From Amorphus sp040750475 (GTDB lineage Bacteria > Pseudomonadota > Alphaproteobacteria > Rhizobiales > Amorphaceae), in assembly GCF_040750475.1 (NCBI RefSeq), contig NZ_JABJVY010000021.1, positions 1-64,000 on the forward strand: DNA of 64,000 bases, read 5' to 3'. Position 1 is the first letter of the stretch; every line of letters begins with the position of its first letter. The notes below the pieces were generated by a model. That model saw only the letters and a program-made list of their open reading frames with translations, had not been told where the DNA came from and did no database searches. This document shows, piece after piece, positions 26,731-35,523 of this stretch. The position numbers were made by a program, and so were the translations under genes.

Positions 26731-27234
26731 ATGACCACGCTCGATCGCACCGACAAGAAGATCCTGACCATCCTGCAGGAGGATTGCACGCTGCCCGTCG
26801 CCGAGATCGGCCGGCGGGTGGGGCTATCGACAACGCCGTGCTGGCGCCGCATCCAGCGCCTGGAAGAGGAGGGGGTGATCACCCGCCGGGTCGCGCTCCT
26901 TGATCCGGCCAAGGTCAACGCCAAGGTGACCGCGTTCGTCTCGATCGTGACCAACCAGCATACCGAGGACTGGCTGGACCGGTTCGCCAGCGCCATCAAG
27001 ACGTTCCCGGAGGTCGTCGACTTTTACCGAATGGCCGGCTCGGTGGACTATCTTCTGCGCGTCGTGGTGGCCGACATCGAGGCCTATGACGCTTTCTACA
27101 AAAGGCTGATCGCCAAGATCGACGTGGCCGACGTCTCCACCACGTTCGCGATGGAACGGATCAAATCCACCACCGAACTGCCGCTCGGCTATATTCCGCT
27201 CGACAAGGAAAAGGGCCGGGCAACGAGTGCGTAG
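26731..27234 (+). CDS. Lrp/AsnC-family transcriptional regulator
   Basis: A 167-residue protein with an N-terminal HTH (LDRTDKKILTILQEDCTLPVAEIGRRVGLSTTPCWRRI, residues 4-41) and a C-terminal RAM/ACT-like effector domain (VTAFVSIV ... MERIKSTTELPL). Members usually respond to amino acids and bind as octamers. A perfect inverted repeat just upstream is a likely own operator. It lies 99 bases after the pcaD-like gene and need not control it. Confidence 0.92.
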   Translation: MTTLDRTDKKILTILQEDCTLPVAEIGRRVGLSTTPCWRRIQRLEEEGVITRRVALLDPAKVNAKVTAFVSIVTNQHTEDWLDRFASAIKTFPEVVDFYRMAGSVDYLLRVVVADIEAYDAFYKRLIAKIDVADVSTTFAMERIKSTTELPLGYIPLDKEKGRATSA

Positions 27235-27368
27235 AGAATCTTTCCGCTCGGGTTAGCTCGCTTCGCTCGCGGTTCCGCGAGGGCGGCGCTTGGCCGGCGC
27301 GCGGTCGCGCGCTGGCTCCGCAAATCCGACATTCTAGGACTGGATCGAAAGCGGAAGGATAATCCGAC

Positions 27369-28433
27369 CTACCGCCCGTCGTGGGTCTCCGACACCATCT
27401 CGACGACTTCCGCTTGGTGGGCATAGGGATCGTGTGCGTCGTTGGCTTGTAGGCCGGCCGCGACTTCGGCGCTGTCCCGCTTCTCCTTCGGAAATGCGAA
27501 CGACAGGATGATCGCGCCGCCGATCAGCGTCACCGTGACCGCCAGCCCCACCAGCGCTTCCGTCTCGCCGATGAACATGTCCCACAGGATCTTGCCGCCA
27601 ATGAAGACCAGCACGGCGGAGAGCGCCGGCTTCAGATAGCAGCAGCGGGCGACCAGGGCGTCGATGACGAAATAGAGCGCCCGGAGGTTCAAGATCGCGA
27701 ACACGTTCGAGGTGTAGACAATAAACGGGTCGTGGCTGATGGCGAGCACGGCGGGGATGGAATCGACCGCGAAGATCAGGTCGGAGACCTCGATCACGAT
27801 CAGGGCGAACAGGAGCGGGGTCGCCATCAGCATGGTGCCGCCGCGTTCGGTCTCTTCGCGCACCAGGAAGCGGGTGCCGTGCACCCGCGGCGTCATCGGC
27901 AGGTGGCGCGACAGCCAGCGGAACGCCCGATTGTTGGCGATGTCGACGCTTTCCTCTTCGTCGTGGAGCAGGAGCTTCACGCCGGTGAAAATGAGGAGCG
28001 CGGCGAAGAACAGGAGCAGCCACTCAAATTCGTGCAACACCGCCGCGCCGGCGCCGATCAGGATGGCGCGGAACACCATTGCGCCGAGAATGCCCCAAAA
28101 CAGGACCCGGTGTCGGTGCTCTCGCGGGATGCCGAAATAGACGAAGATCACCGACATCACGAACACGTTGTCGAACGACAGGCTCTGTTCGACGATGTAG
28201 GCGGTGAAGAATTTCGCGCCGGCATCCACGCCCATCGAAAGCCAGACGCCGATGCCGAAAAGAACCGCAAGACCCGCATAGCCCGACGCCAGAAGCAGGC
28301 TCTCCCGCATCCCGACCACATGGGCGCGCCGGTGCAGCACACCGAGATCGACGATTAGGATCAACGCGACGACGGAAAGAAAGACGACCCAGAATAGCGG
28401 CGAGACGCCGACGATGTCGGAGGAGGTTTGCAT
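27369..28433 (-). CDS. TerC-family integral membrane protein
   Basis: A 354-residue, eight- to nine-TM protein of the TerC/Alx family, tied to tellurite resistance and manganese export. Diagnostic acidic membrane motifs are EQSLSFDNVFVMSVIF and FALIVIEVSDLIFAVDSIPA. The start at 28433 (MQTSSDIVGVSPLFW) has AGGGAC upstream and opens before TM1; GTG 28487 and ATG 28454 are alternatives. I looked for a yybP-ykoY manganese riboswitch upstream and did not find its conserved core; a CRP-like palindrome lies 40 bases upstream instead. Confidence 0.9.
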   Translation of the reverse strand: MQTSSDIVGVSPLFWVVFLSVVALILIVDLGVLHRRAHVVGMRESLLLASGYAGLAVLFGIGVWLSMGVDAGAKFFTAYIVEQSLSFDNVFVMSVIFVYFGIPREHRHRVLFWGILGAMVFRAILIGAGAAVLHEFEWLLLFFAALLIFTGVKLLLHDEEESVDIANNRAFRWLSRHLPMTPRVHGTRFLVREETERGGTMLMATPLLFALIVIEVSDLIFAVDSIPAVLAISHDPFIVYTSNVFAILNLRALYFVIDALVARCCYLKPALSAVLVFIGGKILWDMFIGETEALVGLAVTVTLIGGAIILSFAFPKEKRDSAEVAAGLQANDAHDPYAHQAEVVEMVSETHDGR

Positions 28434-28472
28434 GATGTCCCTGGCCCCGATCATGGGCCGTTCGCGCGGATG

Positions 28473-28488
28473 TGTGACGGACGTCACA
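28473..28488. promoter_or_regulatory. CRP/FNR-type palindrome between terC and the molybdoenzyme
   Basis: TGTGACGGACGTCACA is a perfect 7-bp dyad with a GA centre and matches TGTGA-N6-TCACA, the CRP consensus. It lies 40 bases before the terC start at 28433 and 147 bases before the molybdopterin oxidoreductase start. A CRP/FNR-superfamily protein is the likely ligand. Confidence 0.6.
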
Positions 28489-28634
28489 TTTTTGCGATGC
28501 CGATGAGATCGGTACGGCAGAGGCGATATGCAAGGGCGGTGGGGCGACAGGCAGCCATGCGCCGGGTAGATTAGGTGGGTTCCAAATTCGAGCCCTCGCT
28601 TTGTGAAGGCGGCTCAAAGATTTACGAGACGACC

Positions 28635-30722
28635 ATGAATCAGCACGTTAGCCGGTCGGCCTGCCCGCACGATTGTCCCTCCACCTGTGCGTTGGAGGTC
28701 GACGTTCTGGACCGTCACACGATCGGTCGCGTTCGCGGCGCCAAGGCCAATGACTACACGGCCGGCGTGATCTGCGCGAAAGTGGCGCGCTATGCGGAGC
28801 GCATTCACCATCCCGACCGGCTGACGAAGCCGCTCGTGCGCACCGGCCCGAAAGGCTCCGGCCAGTTCGCCGAGATCGGGTGGGACGAGGCGTTGGACCG
28901 GGTCGCCGAGGCCTTTCTGGAGGCCGAGCGCGCCTTCGGCGCCGAAAGTGTCTATCCCTACCACTATGCCGGGACGATGGGCCTGGTGCAGCGCGACAGC
29001 ATCCATCGGCTGCGCCATGTGAAGCGCTATTCCCGCCAGTTCGATACCATCTGCACCAATCCGGCCTGGACCGGCTTTATTGCCGGCACCGGCCGGCTGG
29101 CCGGGCCTGATCCACGTGAGATGGCGAAGTCCGATTGCGTCGTGATCTGGGGCACCAACGCGGTCGCGACCCAGGTCAACGTCATGACCCATGCCACAGC
29201 CGCCCGGAAGGCGCGCGGCGCCAAGATCGTGGCGATCGACGTCTACGAGACCGATACGGTGCGCCAGGCCGACCTGAAGCTCGTGCTCAGGCCGGGCACC
29301 GATGCCGCGCTCGCCTGTGCGGTCATGCACGTGCTGTTTCGCGACGGCTATGCCGATCGCGACTATATGGCCCGCTATGCGGATTGTCCGGAGGCGCTGG
29401 AGGCGCACCTTCAGTCGCGTTCGCCACAGTGGGCGGCTGAGATCACAGGGCTCTCGGTCGACGATATCGAGGCCTTCGCCAAGCTCGTTGGCACCACCAA
29501 GCGGACCTATCTGAGGCTTGGCTACGGCTTCACGCGCCAGCGCAATGGTGCGGTCGCCATGCATGCCGCTGCGTCGATCGCGACGGTGGCCGGCTTGTGG
29601 ACCCAGGAAGGCGGTGGTGCCTTCCACAACAATGGCGGGATCTATCGGCTCGACAGCTCCATGGTGATGGCGGTGGACGCGCTCGACCCTTCGACACGGA
29701 AACTCGACCAGTCCCGGCTGGGCGCGGTCCTGACGGGCGATCCGGACGTGCTGTTTGGAGGCCCGCCGGTCAAGGCGATGCTGATCCAGAACACCAATCC
29801 GGTTTCCGTCTGTCCGGAACAGGAGTTGGTGAAGCGCGGTTTCGCGCGCGACGATTTGTTCGTGTGCGTGCACGAGCAGTTTATGACCGAAACGGCGAAG
29901 ATGGCCGACATCGTGCTGCCGGCCACGATGTTCCTGGAGCATGACGACCTCTACAAAGGCGGCGGCCACCAGAACATCCTGCTCGGGCCGAAGCTGATCG
30001 ACGGGCCGGAGGGTTGCCGGTCCAACCACGACGTCAACGGTGCGCTCGCCGAGCGGTTGGGTGCGGAGCATCCGGGCTTTAGGATGAGCCCGCGCGAGCA
30101 CATCGACTGGATGCTGAAGGCGTCGGGACGCGGTACGCTCGCCGAGCTGGAAGAGGCGGGCTGGATCGATTGCCAGCCGCCGTTCGAAACTGCGCATTAT
30201 CTGGACGGGTTCGCCTATCCGGACGGCAAGTTCCGCTTTCGCCCCGACTGGACCTCGGTCGAGGCCAACAACAACGGGCCGATGGGGCCGTGGAGCGCGC
30301 TGCCGGCGCTGCCCGATCATTGGGGCACGATCGAGGACGCGACAGAGGATTATCCGTTCCGGCTGGTGACGGCGCCGGCGCGCTCGTTCCTGAACTCCAC
30401 CTTCAACGAGACGCCCGGTTCTCGTTCCAAGGAGAAGCGGCCGAGCGTGATGATCCATCCCGAAGACGCCGCGGCGGCCGGCCTGGAGGAGGGCGCTCGG
30501 GTGCGGCTGACGAGCCGGAACGGTTCGGTGGTGGTTGCCGCCCGCCTGTTCGAGGGTATCCAGCGCGGCGTTCTGGTCTCGGAAGGCCTGTGGCCGAACG
30601 ATGCGTTCGAGGACGGCTGCGGGATCAATACGCTGACATCCGCCGACCCGGTGGCGCCCTATGGCGGTGCCGCGTTCCACGACACCCGCGTGCGGGTTGC
30701 CCAGGCTGTCGCTCTGGCCTAG
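28635..30722 (+). CDS. Molybdopterin-dependent oxidoreductase
   Basis: A 695-residue single-subunit enzyme of the DMSO-reductase superfamily. The N-terminal [4Fe-4S] site is SACPHDCPSTC (C-x3-C-x3-C) with the fourth Cys in GVICAKVARY. Later motifs include VVIWGTNAVATQVN, EGGGAFHNNGG and, in the C-terminal molybdopterin dinucleotide-binding domain, RLVTAPARSFLNSTFNETPG. No Tat signal is visible, so a cytoplasmic location is likely. Substrate unknown. No electron-transfer subunits are adjacent. Confidence 0.88.
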   Translation: MNQHVSRSACPHDCPSTCALEVDVLDRHTIGRVRGAKANDYTAGVICAKVARYAERIHHPDRLTKPLVRTGPKGSGQFAEIGWDEALDRVAEAFLEAERAFGAESVYPYHYAGTMGLVQRDSIHRLRHVKRYSRQFDTICTNPAWTGFIAGTGRLAGPDPREMAKSDCVVIWGTNAVATQVNVMTHATAARKARGAKIVAIDVYETDTVRQADLKLVLRPGTDAALACAVMHVLFRDGYADRDYMARYADCPEALEAHLQSRSPQWAAEITGLSVDDIEAFAKLVGTTKRTYLRLGYGFTRQRNGAVAMHAAASIATVAGLWTQEGGGAFHNNGGIYRLDSSMVMAVDALDPSTRKLDQSRLGAVLTGDPDVLFGGPPVKAMLIQNTNPVSVCPEQELVKRGFARDDLFVCVHEQFMTETAKMADIVLPATMFLEHDDLYKGGGHQNILLGPKLIDGPEGCRSNHDVNGALAERLGAEHPGFRMSPREHIDWMLKASGRGTLAELEEAGWIDCQPPFETAHYLDGFAYPDGKFRFRPDWTSVEANNNGPMGPWSALPALPDHWGTIEDATEDYPFRLVTAPARSFLNSTFNETPGSRSKEKRPSVMIHPEDAAAAGLEEGARVRLTSRNGSVVVAARLFEGIQRGVLVSEGLWPNDAFEDGCGINTLTSADPVAPYGGAAFHDTRVRVAQAVALA

Positions 30723-30758
30723 GTCATGACCCAATTCGAGTTTGAGCGGGAGTTGCGG

Positions 30759-31082
30759 ATGAGAGTGGGCATCGTAACGGGACGCGTGATTGCGGCCGGG
30801 GTCGCTGGGCTGGTGCTGTCGCTGGCCGTCTCGGCGGGGGCATCCGCCCAGAATACGGCGGCGAACAGCGCCGTCATGGGCCGCAAGCTGGTGGATGCAT
30901 GCGTCTACGATCAGTATCGCCGGCAGGGCTCGAGCGAGGGCGTCGTGAAGACTTGCCAATGCGCGGCCCGCAAGGCGGGCCCCTCGCTGCAGCCGCGCCA
31001 GGTGGAGCGCTTGCAGCTCGGTGTGCCGCTCACCGGCGATGTCCGCGACGAGATCTACAAGGCGATGGCGAGCTGCCAGTAG
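30759..31082 (+). CDS. Small secreted cysteine-containing protein
   Basis: A 107-residue protein: signal peptide (residues 1-31, ending AGASAQ) and a mature domain with four cysteines (DACVYDQY, KTCQCAARK and the terminal ASCQ). GGGAG lies six bases before the ATG at 30759; an earlier ATG at 30726 lacks one and would lengthen the signal. It lies 36 bases after the molybdoenzyme gene and may be cotranscribed. Different from the trio at 1-2.3 kb. Function unknown. Confidence 0.7.
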   Translation: MRVGIVTGRVIAAGVAGLVLSLAVSAGASAQNTAANSAVMGRKLVDACVYDQYRRQGSSEGVVKTCQCAARKAGPSLQPRQVERLQLGVPLTGDVRDEIYKAMASCQ

Positions 31083-31109
31083 GCGCGCCTCGCGCCCTGC
31101 GGCTTTTTC

Positions 31110-31766
31110 TCACTCCAGAGGCGGCGAAATCAGCGATGTCGGGAGCTGTCCGCCGCTGAGCGTGACCATCCCGTTCTCCATCTGCGCTCGGCCGGACGCC
31201 AAGGCGGCCAGCGCGGCTGGGTAGATCCGGTGTTCCTCTGCCAGCACGCGGGCGGCGAGTGTGTCGGCCGTGTCTTCCGCGAGCACCGGAACGGCCGCTT
31301 GCATGAGGATCGGGCCGGCATCCAACTCGGCGCTGACCAGATGGACGCTGCAGCCGTGGATTTTCACCCCGGCGGCCAGTGCGCGCGCATGGGTGTCCAG
31401 GCCCTTGAAGGCCGGCAGCAGCGACGGGTGGATGTTCAAAATCCGATTCGGGTAGTGGGCGACGAACGCGCTGCTGAGAACCCGCATGAAACCGGCAAGA
31501 CAGATCAGCTCGGCGCCGCTGTCGTCGATCGCCTGGGCGAGCGCGGCCTCGAACGCGGCCTTGTCGGCGAAGGCCTTATGGTCGACGACCGCGGTTTCGA
31601 TGCCGGCGGCCTGGGCGGTTTCCAGCCCGCCGGCATCCGGCCGGTTGGAAATGACGCGCACGATCTTCGCCGGGTAGGCCGGATTCTTTGCGGCCGCGAT
31701 CAACGCGGCCATGTTGGAGCCGCGCCCGGAAACGAGCACGGCAACCGGCGTCTTTGCGTCCGTCAT
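31110..31766 (-). CDS. purN: Phosphoribosylglycinamide formyltransferase
   Basis: A 218-residue enzyme transferring a formyl group from 10-formyltetrahydrofolate to GAR, step 3 of purine synthesis. Motifs: VLVSGRGSNMAALI (phosphate loop), ILNIHPSLLPAFKGLD (catalytic Asn and His) and LDAGPILMQAAV (catalytic Asp). It follows purM with two bases between stop and start, a conserved alphaproteobacterial pair. Confidence 0.96.
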   Translation of the reverse strand: MTDAKTPVAVLVSGRGSNMAALIAAAKNPAYPAKIVRVISNRPDAGGLETAQAAGIETAVVDHKAFADKAAFEAALAQAIDDSGAELICLAGFMRVLSSAFVAHYPNRILNIHPSLLPAFKGLDTHARALAAGVKIHGCSVHLVSAELDAGPILMQAAVPVLAEDTADTLAARVLAEEHRIYPAALAALASGRAQMENGMVTLSGGQLPTSLISPPLE

Positions 31767-31768
31767 AG

Positions 31769-32842
31769 TCAGGAAAGTCCAAGTCTGCCGCGATAGACGA
31801 CGCCGCCGTCGCCGGTTGCAATCTCGCCAAGCGTCACGACGGTTTCGCCGGCGTCGGAGAGCGTCTTGGCGACCGCGTCGGCCGTTTCGGGCGCCGTGAT
31901 GGCGATCATCCCGATGCCGCAGTTGAAGGTCCTGAGCAACTCGCTCTCTGCGACCGGCCCGGACTTTGCCAGCCAGGGGAACACCGGCGGCACGGCAATC
32001 CGGTCGAGATCGAGGGTAGCCGAAACGGTCTTGGGCAGCACCCGCGGGACGTTCTCCGTCAGTCCGCCGCCGGTGATGTGAGCAAAGCCTTTGATGGCGT
32101 CGCGATGGGCGGCGAGCGCCTGTTTCAGACTTGCGACATAGATCCGCGTGGGCGTGAGCAGCGCTTCGCCCAGGGACCGGTTCGGCTCGAACGGGGCGGG
32201 GGAGGCGAGGCTGAGGCCCGACTGGGCAACGATCCGGCGCACAAGCGAATAGCCGTTGGAATGGACGCCCGCCGAGGCGAGACCCAGGACCACGTCGCCG
32301 GGCGCGACGTCGCTGCGCGGCAGCACCTGGCCGCGCTCCACCGCACCGACCGCAAAGCCGGCGAGATCGTAGTCGCCACTTGCGTACATGCCGGGCATTT
32401 CCGCCGTCTCGCCGCCGATCAGCGCCGCACCCGCCTGCTGGCATCCCTCCGCAATGCCCGCCACCACATCGCGCGCCACGCCGAGCTCCAGCCGGCTGCA
32501 GCCGAAATAGTCGAGGAACAGAAGCGGTTCGGCGCCTTGCACGATCAGGTCGTTGACGCACATGGCGACGAGGTCGATGCCGATGGTGGTGTGCAGGCCG
32601 GTTTCGATGGCGAGTTTCAGCTTGGTCCCGACCCCGTCGGTGGCGGCGACCAGAAGCGGATCCTCGAACCCGGCCGCCTTCAGGTCGAACAGGCCGCCGA
32701 AGCCGCCGAGCGCGGCATCGGCACCGGCGCGCGCCGTGCGGGCTGCCAGCGGGGCGATCGCGCGGACGAAGTCGTTGCCGGCGGAAATGTCGACGCCGGC
32801 ATCGGCGTAGGTGACGGTCGGACGATCCGGATCTTGGGTCAT
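31769..32842 (-). CDS. purM: Phosphoribosylformylglycinamidine cyclo-ligase
   Basis: A 357-residue AIR synthetase, step 5 of purine synthesis. Landmarks: TYADAGVDISAGN at the start, LLVAATDGVGTKLKLA, IGIDLVAMCVNDL, GGETAEMPGMY and HITGGGLTENVPRVLP. The ATG at 32842 gives the family's usual length. First gene of purMN, divergent from the phosphatidyltransferase gene. Confidence 0.97.
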   Translation of the reverse strand: MTQDPDRPTVTYADAGVDISAGNDFVRAIAPLAARTARAGADAALGGFGGLFDLKAAGFEDPLLVAATDGVGTKLKLAIETGLHTTIGIDLVAMCVNDLIVQGAEPLLFLDYFGCSRLELGVARDVVAGIAEGCQQAGAALIGGETAEMPGMYASGDYDLAGFAVGAVERGQVLPRSDVAPGDVVLGLASAGVHSNGYSLVRRIVAQSGLSLASPAPFEPNRSLGEALLTPTRIYVASLKQALAAHRDAIKGFAHITGGGLTENVPRVLPKTVSATLDLDRIAVPPVFPWLAKSGPVAESELLRTFNCGIGMIAITAPETADAVAKTLSDAGETVVTLGEIATGDGGVVYRGRLGLS

Positions 32843-32992
32843 GGGAAGGCGGGCGGCTCCACGTTGTTCGCGCGCATCCAATCCGTCCGGCCGTCGGATT
32901 GCAATCGGGATTTCGCGGCGCTGATGCGTTGGGACCGGACGCATGTCATAAATCGTGCGCACAAGATCGCAAACCAGCAAGAAGCCCGCGCC

Positions 32993-33562
32993 GTGACGGT
33001 TCCCAACCTCCTGACTGTTCTTCGATTCGTGTTGGTGCCGGTGGTCGTCTGGGCGATCGCCGACGAGCGCGATGTGGTCGCGTTCGCGGTGTTCGTCGTG
33101 GCCGGGGTGACCGACGGGGTCGATGGCTTCATCGCCAAGCAGTGGCAGATGACGAGCCGGCTTGGCGCCTATCTCGATCCGCTTGCCGACAAGGCGCTTC
33201 TGGTGTCGATTTTCGTCGCGCTCGCCTTGAGCGGGGATCTGCCGGTCTGGCTGGTCATTACGGTGGTGGCGCGCGATCTTCTGATCGTCGCTGCGGTGGT
33301 CGTGTCCAGCCTTATGGGGCGCGTGGTTCCGATCCGGCCGCTTCCCATCAGCAAGATCAACACCGTCGCGCAGATCCTTCTGGTTGCGATGGTGCTCGGC
33401 GATCTCGCCTTTTCGTTCGGGCTGATGCGCGAACGCGCGGCGATGGTGTTGATCGTCGCCGGCTTGACGGCCCTGTCGGCGGCGGCCTATCTCGTCGTGT
33501 GGCTGCGATATATGAGTGATGGGTCCGCAGCCGATCTCACGGAAGAGGACACGCAACCGTGA
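32993..33562 (+). CDS. CDP-alcohol phosphatidyltransferase
   Basis: About 189 residues with several TM helices. The family motif reads DGFIAKQWQMTSRLGAYLDP followed by LADK: D-G-x2-A-K-x8-G-x3-D-x3-D, with Lys in place of the usual Arg. Such enzymes make phosphatidylglycerophosphate or cardiolipin-type lipids in the inner membrane. The GTG at 32993 just before PNLLTVLRF fits the family N-terminus; an ATG at 32924 would add 23 residues. It overlaps the next gene by GTGA. Confidence 0.85.
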   Translation: MTVPNLLTVLRFVLVPVVVWAIADERDVVAFAVFVVAGVTDGVDGFIAKQWQMTSRLGAYLDPLADKALLVSIFVALALSGDLPVWLVITVVARDLLIVAAVVVSSLMGRVVPIRPLPISKINTVAQILLVAMVLGDLAFSFGLMRERAAMVLIVAGLTALSAAAYLVVWLRYMSDGSAADLTEEDTQP

Positions 33563-34692
33563 ACCTAGGCCGCCAGATCATCTTCTGGGTTGTTGCGGCC
33601 GTGGTGCTCCTGCTGCTGTTGCGGTTGTTCCAGGGCATTCTGCTGCCGTTCGTCGGCGGGCTGTTCCTCGCCTATCTTCTGAACCCGATCGCGCGCTGGC
33701 TGCAGCATCACGGCATCAATCGCGTATTGGCGACCAGTCTGATTCTGGTGGTGTTCGTCGTTTTGGTGGTCCTGGCGCTGGTGATCATCGTGCCGGTCAT
33801 CGGCAATCAGCTCGCTGGATTCCTGGAGCGGATCCCCGACTATATCGACCATCTGCAAACCTTCCTGGACCAGCATGCGGAGACGAATCGCCTGGCCGGG
33901 ATTCTTGGTGTCGATGCGGGCGAACTGCAGTCGGCGGTGACCAATATCGTCAGCCAGGGGGCAAGCTGGGCCGGCAGTGTGGTGAAATCGGTCTGGTCGG
34001 GTAGCCAGGCGGTGATTTCGCTGCTGTCGCTGCTGGTGGTCACGCCGGTGATCGCCTTTTACCTCCTGATCGACTGGGAGCGCATGGTGTCGTCGCTCGA
34101 CGGTCTCCTGCCGCGCGAGCATGCCGAAACCATCCGCCAGCTCCTCTACGATATGGACCGGGCGGTGTCCGGCTTTATCCACGGTCAAGTGTCGCTCTGC
34201 CTGATCCTGGGGCTGTTCTATGCGGTCGCGCTGGTCGCCGTCGGCCTCAATCATGGCCTGCTGATCGGCCTGATGGCGGGGTTGATCTCCTTCATCCCCT
34301 ATCTGGGGTCCGGCCTCGGTTTCGTGGTCTCCGTCGGAGTGGCGTTCAGCCAGTTCTGGCCGGATACGCTGATGATCGGCCTGGTGATCGCGATCTTCCT
34401 GTTCGGCCAGTTCATGGAAGGCAACGTCCTGCAGCCGAAGCTCGTCGGCGGACGCGTCGGGCTGCACCCGGTCTGGCTGATCTTCGCGCTGTTCGCGTTC
34501 GGCTATCTGTTCGGCTTTGCCGGGATGTTGATTGCCGTGCCGGCTTCTGCGGCGGTTGCCGTGCTGGTGCGGTTCTTCGTTCAGCAATATCGCCAAAGCA
34601 CCATCTATCATGGCGGCGCGTCGTCCGATCCGCCGGCTCCCGCCGTGGCAGGCCAAGTCGACGGGACGGCGGCAGGGAAACCGGACGCGTGA
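33559..34692 (+). CDS. AI-2E family (PerM-like) transporter
   Basis: A 377-residue membrane protein of the AI-2E/PerM family with about eight TM helices. Family marks: LLPFVGGLFLAYLLNPIARWL near the N-terminus, GLISFIPYLGSGLGFVVSVGVA, and GNVLQPKLVGGRVGLHPVW. The cargo is not established for most members. The GTG start overlaps the upstream stop, and its own stop overlaps the hdaA GTG, so the three genes look coupled. Confidence 0.9.
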   Translation: MNLGRQIIFWVVAAVVLLLLLRLFQGILLPFVGGLFLAYLLNPIARWLQHHGINRVLATSLILVVFVVLVVLALVIIVPVIGNQLAGFLERIPDYIDHLQTFLDQHAETNRLAGILGVDAGELQSAVTNIVSQGASWAGSVVKSVWSGSQAVISLLSLLVVTPVIAFYLLIDWERMVSSLDGLLPREHAETIRQLLYDMDRAVSGFIHGQVSLCLILGLFYAVALVAVGLNHGLLIGLMAGLISFIPYLGSGLGFVVSVGVAFSQFWPDTLMIGLVIAIFLFGQFMEGNVLQPKLVGGRVGLHPVWLIFALFAFGYLFGFAGMLIAVPASAAVAVLVRFFVQQYRQSTIYHGGASSDPPAPAVAGQVDGTAAGKPDA

Positions 34693-35420
34693 GCCGCGAG
34701 CCTGCAAACCGGCCGCGGCAGCTTGCATTGAGGCTTCCGATGGAGCCGTCCTACCGCCCCGAGGATTTCGTTGTCGGAGGATCGAATGCCGCGGCGTGGT
34801 CCGTCATCCAGGCGTGGCCGGACTGGCCGCACCGGGTCGCGCTGATCGTCGGTGCGGAGGGGACCGGCAAGAGCCACCTGGCGTCGATCTGGAGCGCCCA
34901 CAGCGGCGCGCGGATTGTCGCCGCGCGCGATCTTGGCGGGATCGATCCGGTGAGCCTGGTCCATATGGGGCCGGTCTGCGTGGAGGATTGCGATCGGGGA
35001 CCGGTCGACGAGCCGACCCTGTTTCATCTCCTCAACGCGGTTCAGGCTGCGGGCAGTTCGCTGCTTCTGACGGCCCGAGTGCCGCCCTCGGAGTGGGGGA
35101 TCGCGACCCGCGACCTCGATTCCCGGCTGAGGGCAATCCCCCCGACCAATATCGGCGTGCCGGAAGATGCGCTGCTTGAACGCGTGCTCGCGAAGCTGTT
35201 CACGGATCGCCAGCTCGATGTCGATCCAAATGTGACGCGCTATCTCGTCCGCCGCATGGAGCGTTCGCTGAGAGCAGCCGTGCACCTGGTCGATCTCATG
35301 GACCGCGAAGCGTTGGCGCGCCGGCGGCCCGTCACCCGCCGAATGGCCGGTGAAATCCTGGAACGTGAAGGGCTCGGCGACGGTGCCGACGAGCTTGACG
35401 ATCTCCCGGATCCGGAGTGA
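34689..35420 (+). CDS. hdaA: DnaA-related regulatory ATPase HdaA-like
   Basis: A 243-residue AAA+ protein with PRQLALRLPMEPSYRPEDFVVGGSN (clamp-binding QLALRL-type motif at residues 11-16), Walker A VGAEGTGKSH (about 54-63) and a degenerate DnaA-like remainder without the DNA-binding domain IV. Hda proteins act with the sliding clamp to inactivate DnaA-ATP. It starts with GTG overlapping the permease stop and precedes ppk, an order I recall from Rhizobiales and Caulobacter relatives. Confidence 0.85.
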   Translation: MSREPANRPRQLALRLPMEPSYRPEDFVVGGSNAAAWSVIQAWPDWPHRVALIVGAEGTGKSHLASIWSAHSGARIVAARDLGGIDPVSLVHMGPVCVEDCDRGPVDEPTLFHLLNAVQAAGSSLLLTARVPPSEWGIATRDLDSRLRAIPPTNIGVPEDALLERVLAKLFTDRQLDVDPNVTRYLVRRMERSLRAAVHLVDLMDREALARRRPVTRRMAGEILEREGLGDGADELDDLPDPE

Positions 35421-35523
35421 TCCCGCAGCCGTGCCGAACTCCGCGAAGAGGTTGGCACAGCAAAGAGAAATTTCCGTCATACTCTCGGTGTAGGACCGCG
35501 CGATGGATCAGGGAGAGGGGCTT

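Noticed and set aside
27235..27368. Terminator between the lrp-like and terC genes
   Set aside because: GC-rich hairpins such as CTCGCGG-TT-CCGCGAG are present, but no T-run follows on either strand; a Rho-independent terminator is not supported.
28434..28634. yybP-ykoY manganese riboswitch upstream of terC
   Set aside because: The conserved GGGGAGTA core and paired junction were not found; only a CRP-like palindrome is seen.
28614..30959. 781-codon open frame antisense to the molybdopterin oxidoreductase
   Set aside because: GC-rich shadow frame; its translation is rich in Arg, His and Ala with no domain, while the plus strand encodes a clear enzyme with conserved cofactor motifs.
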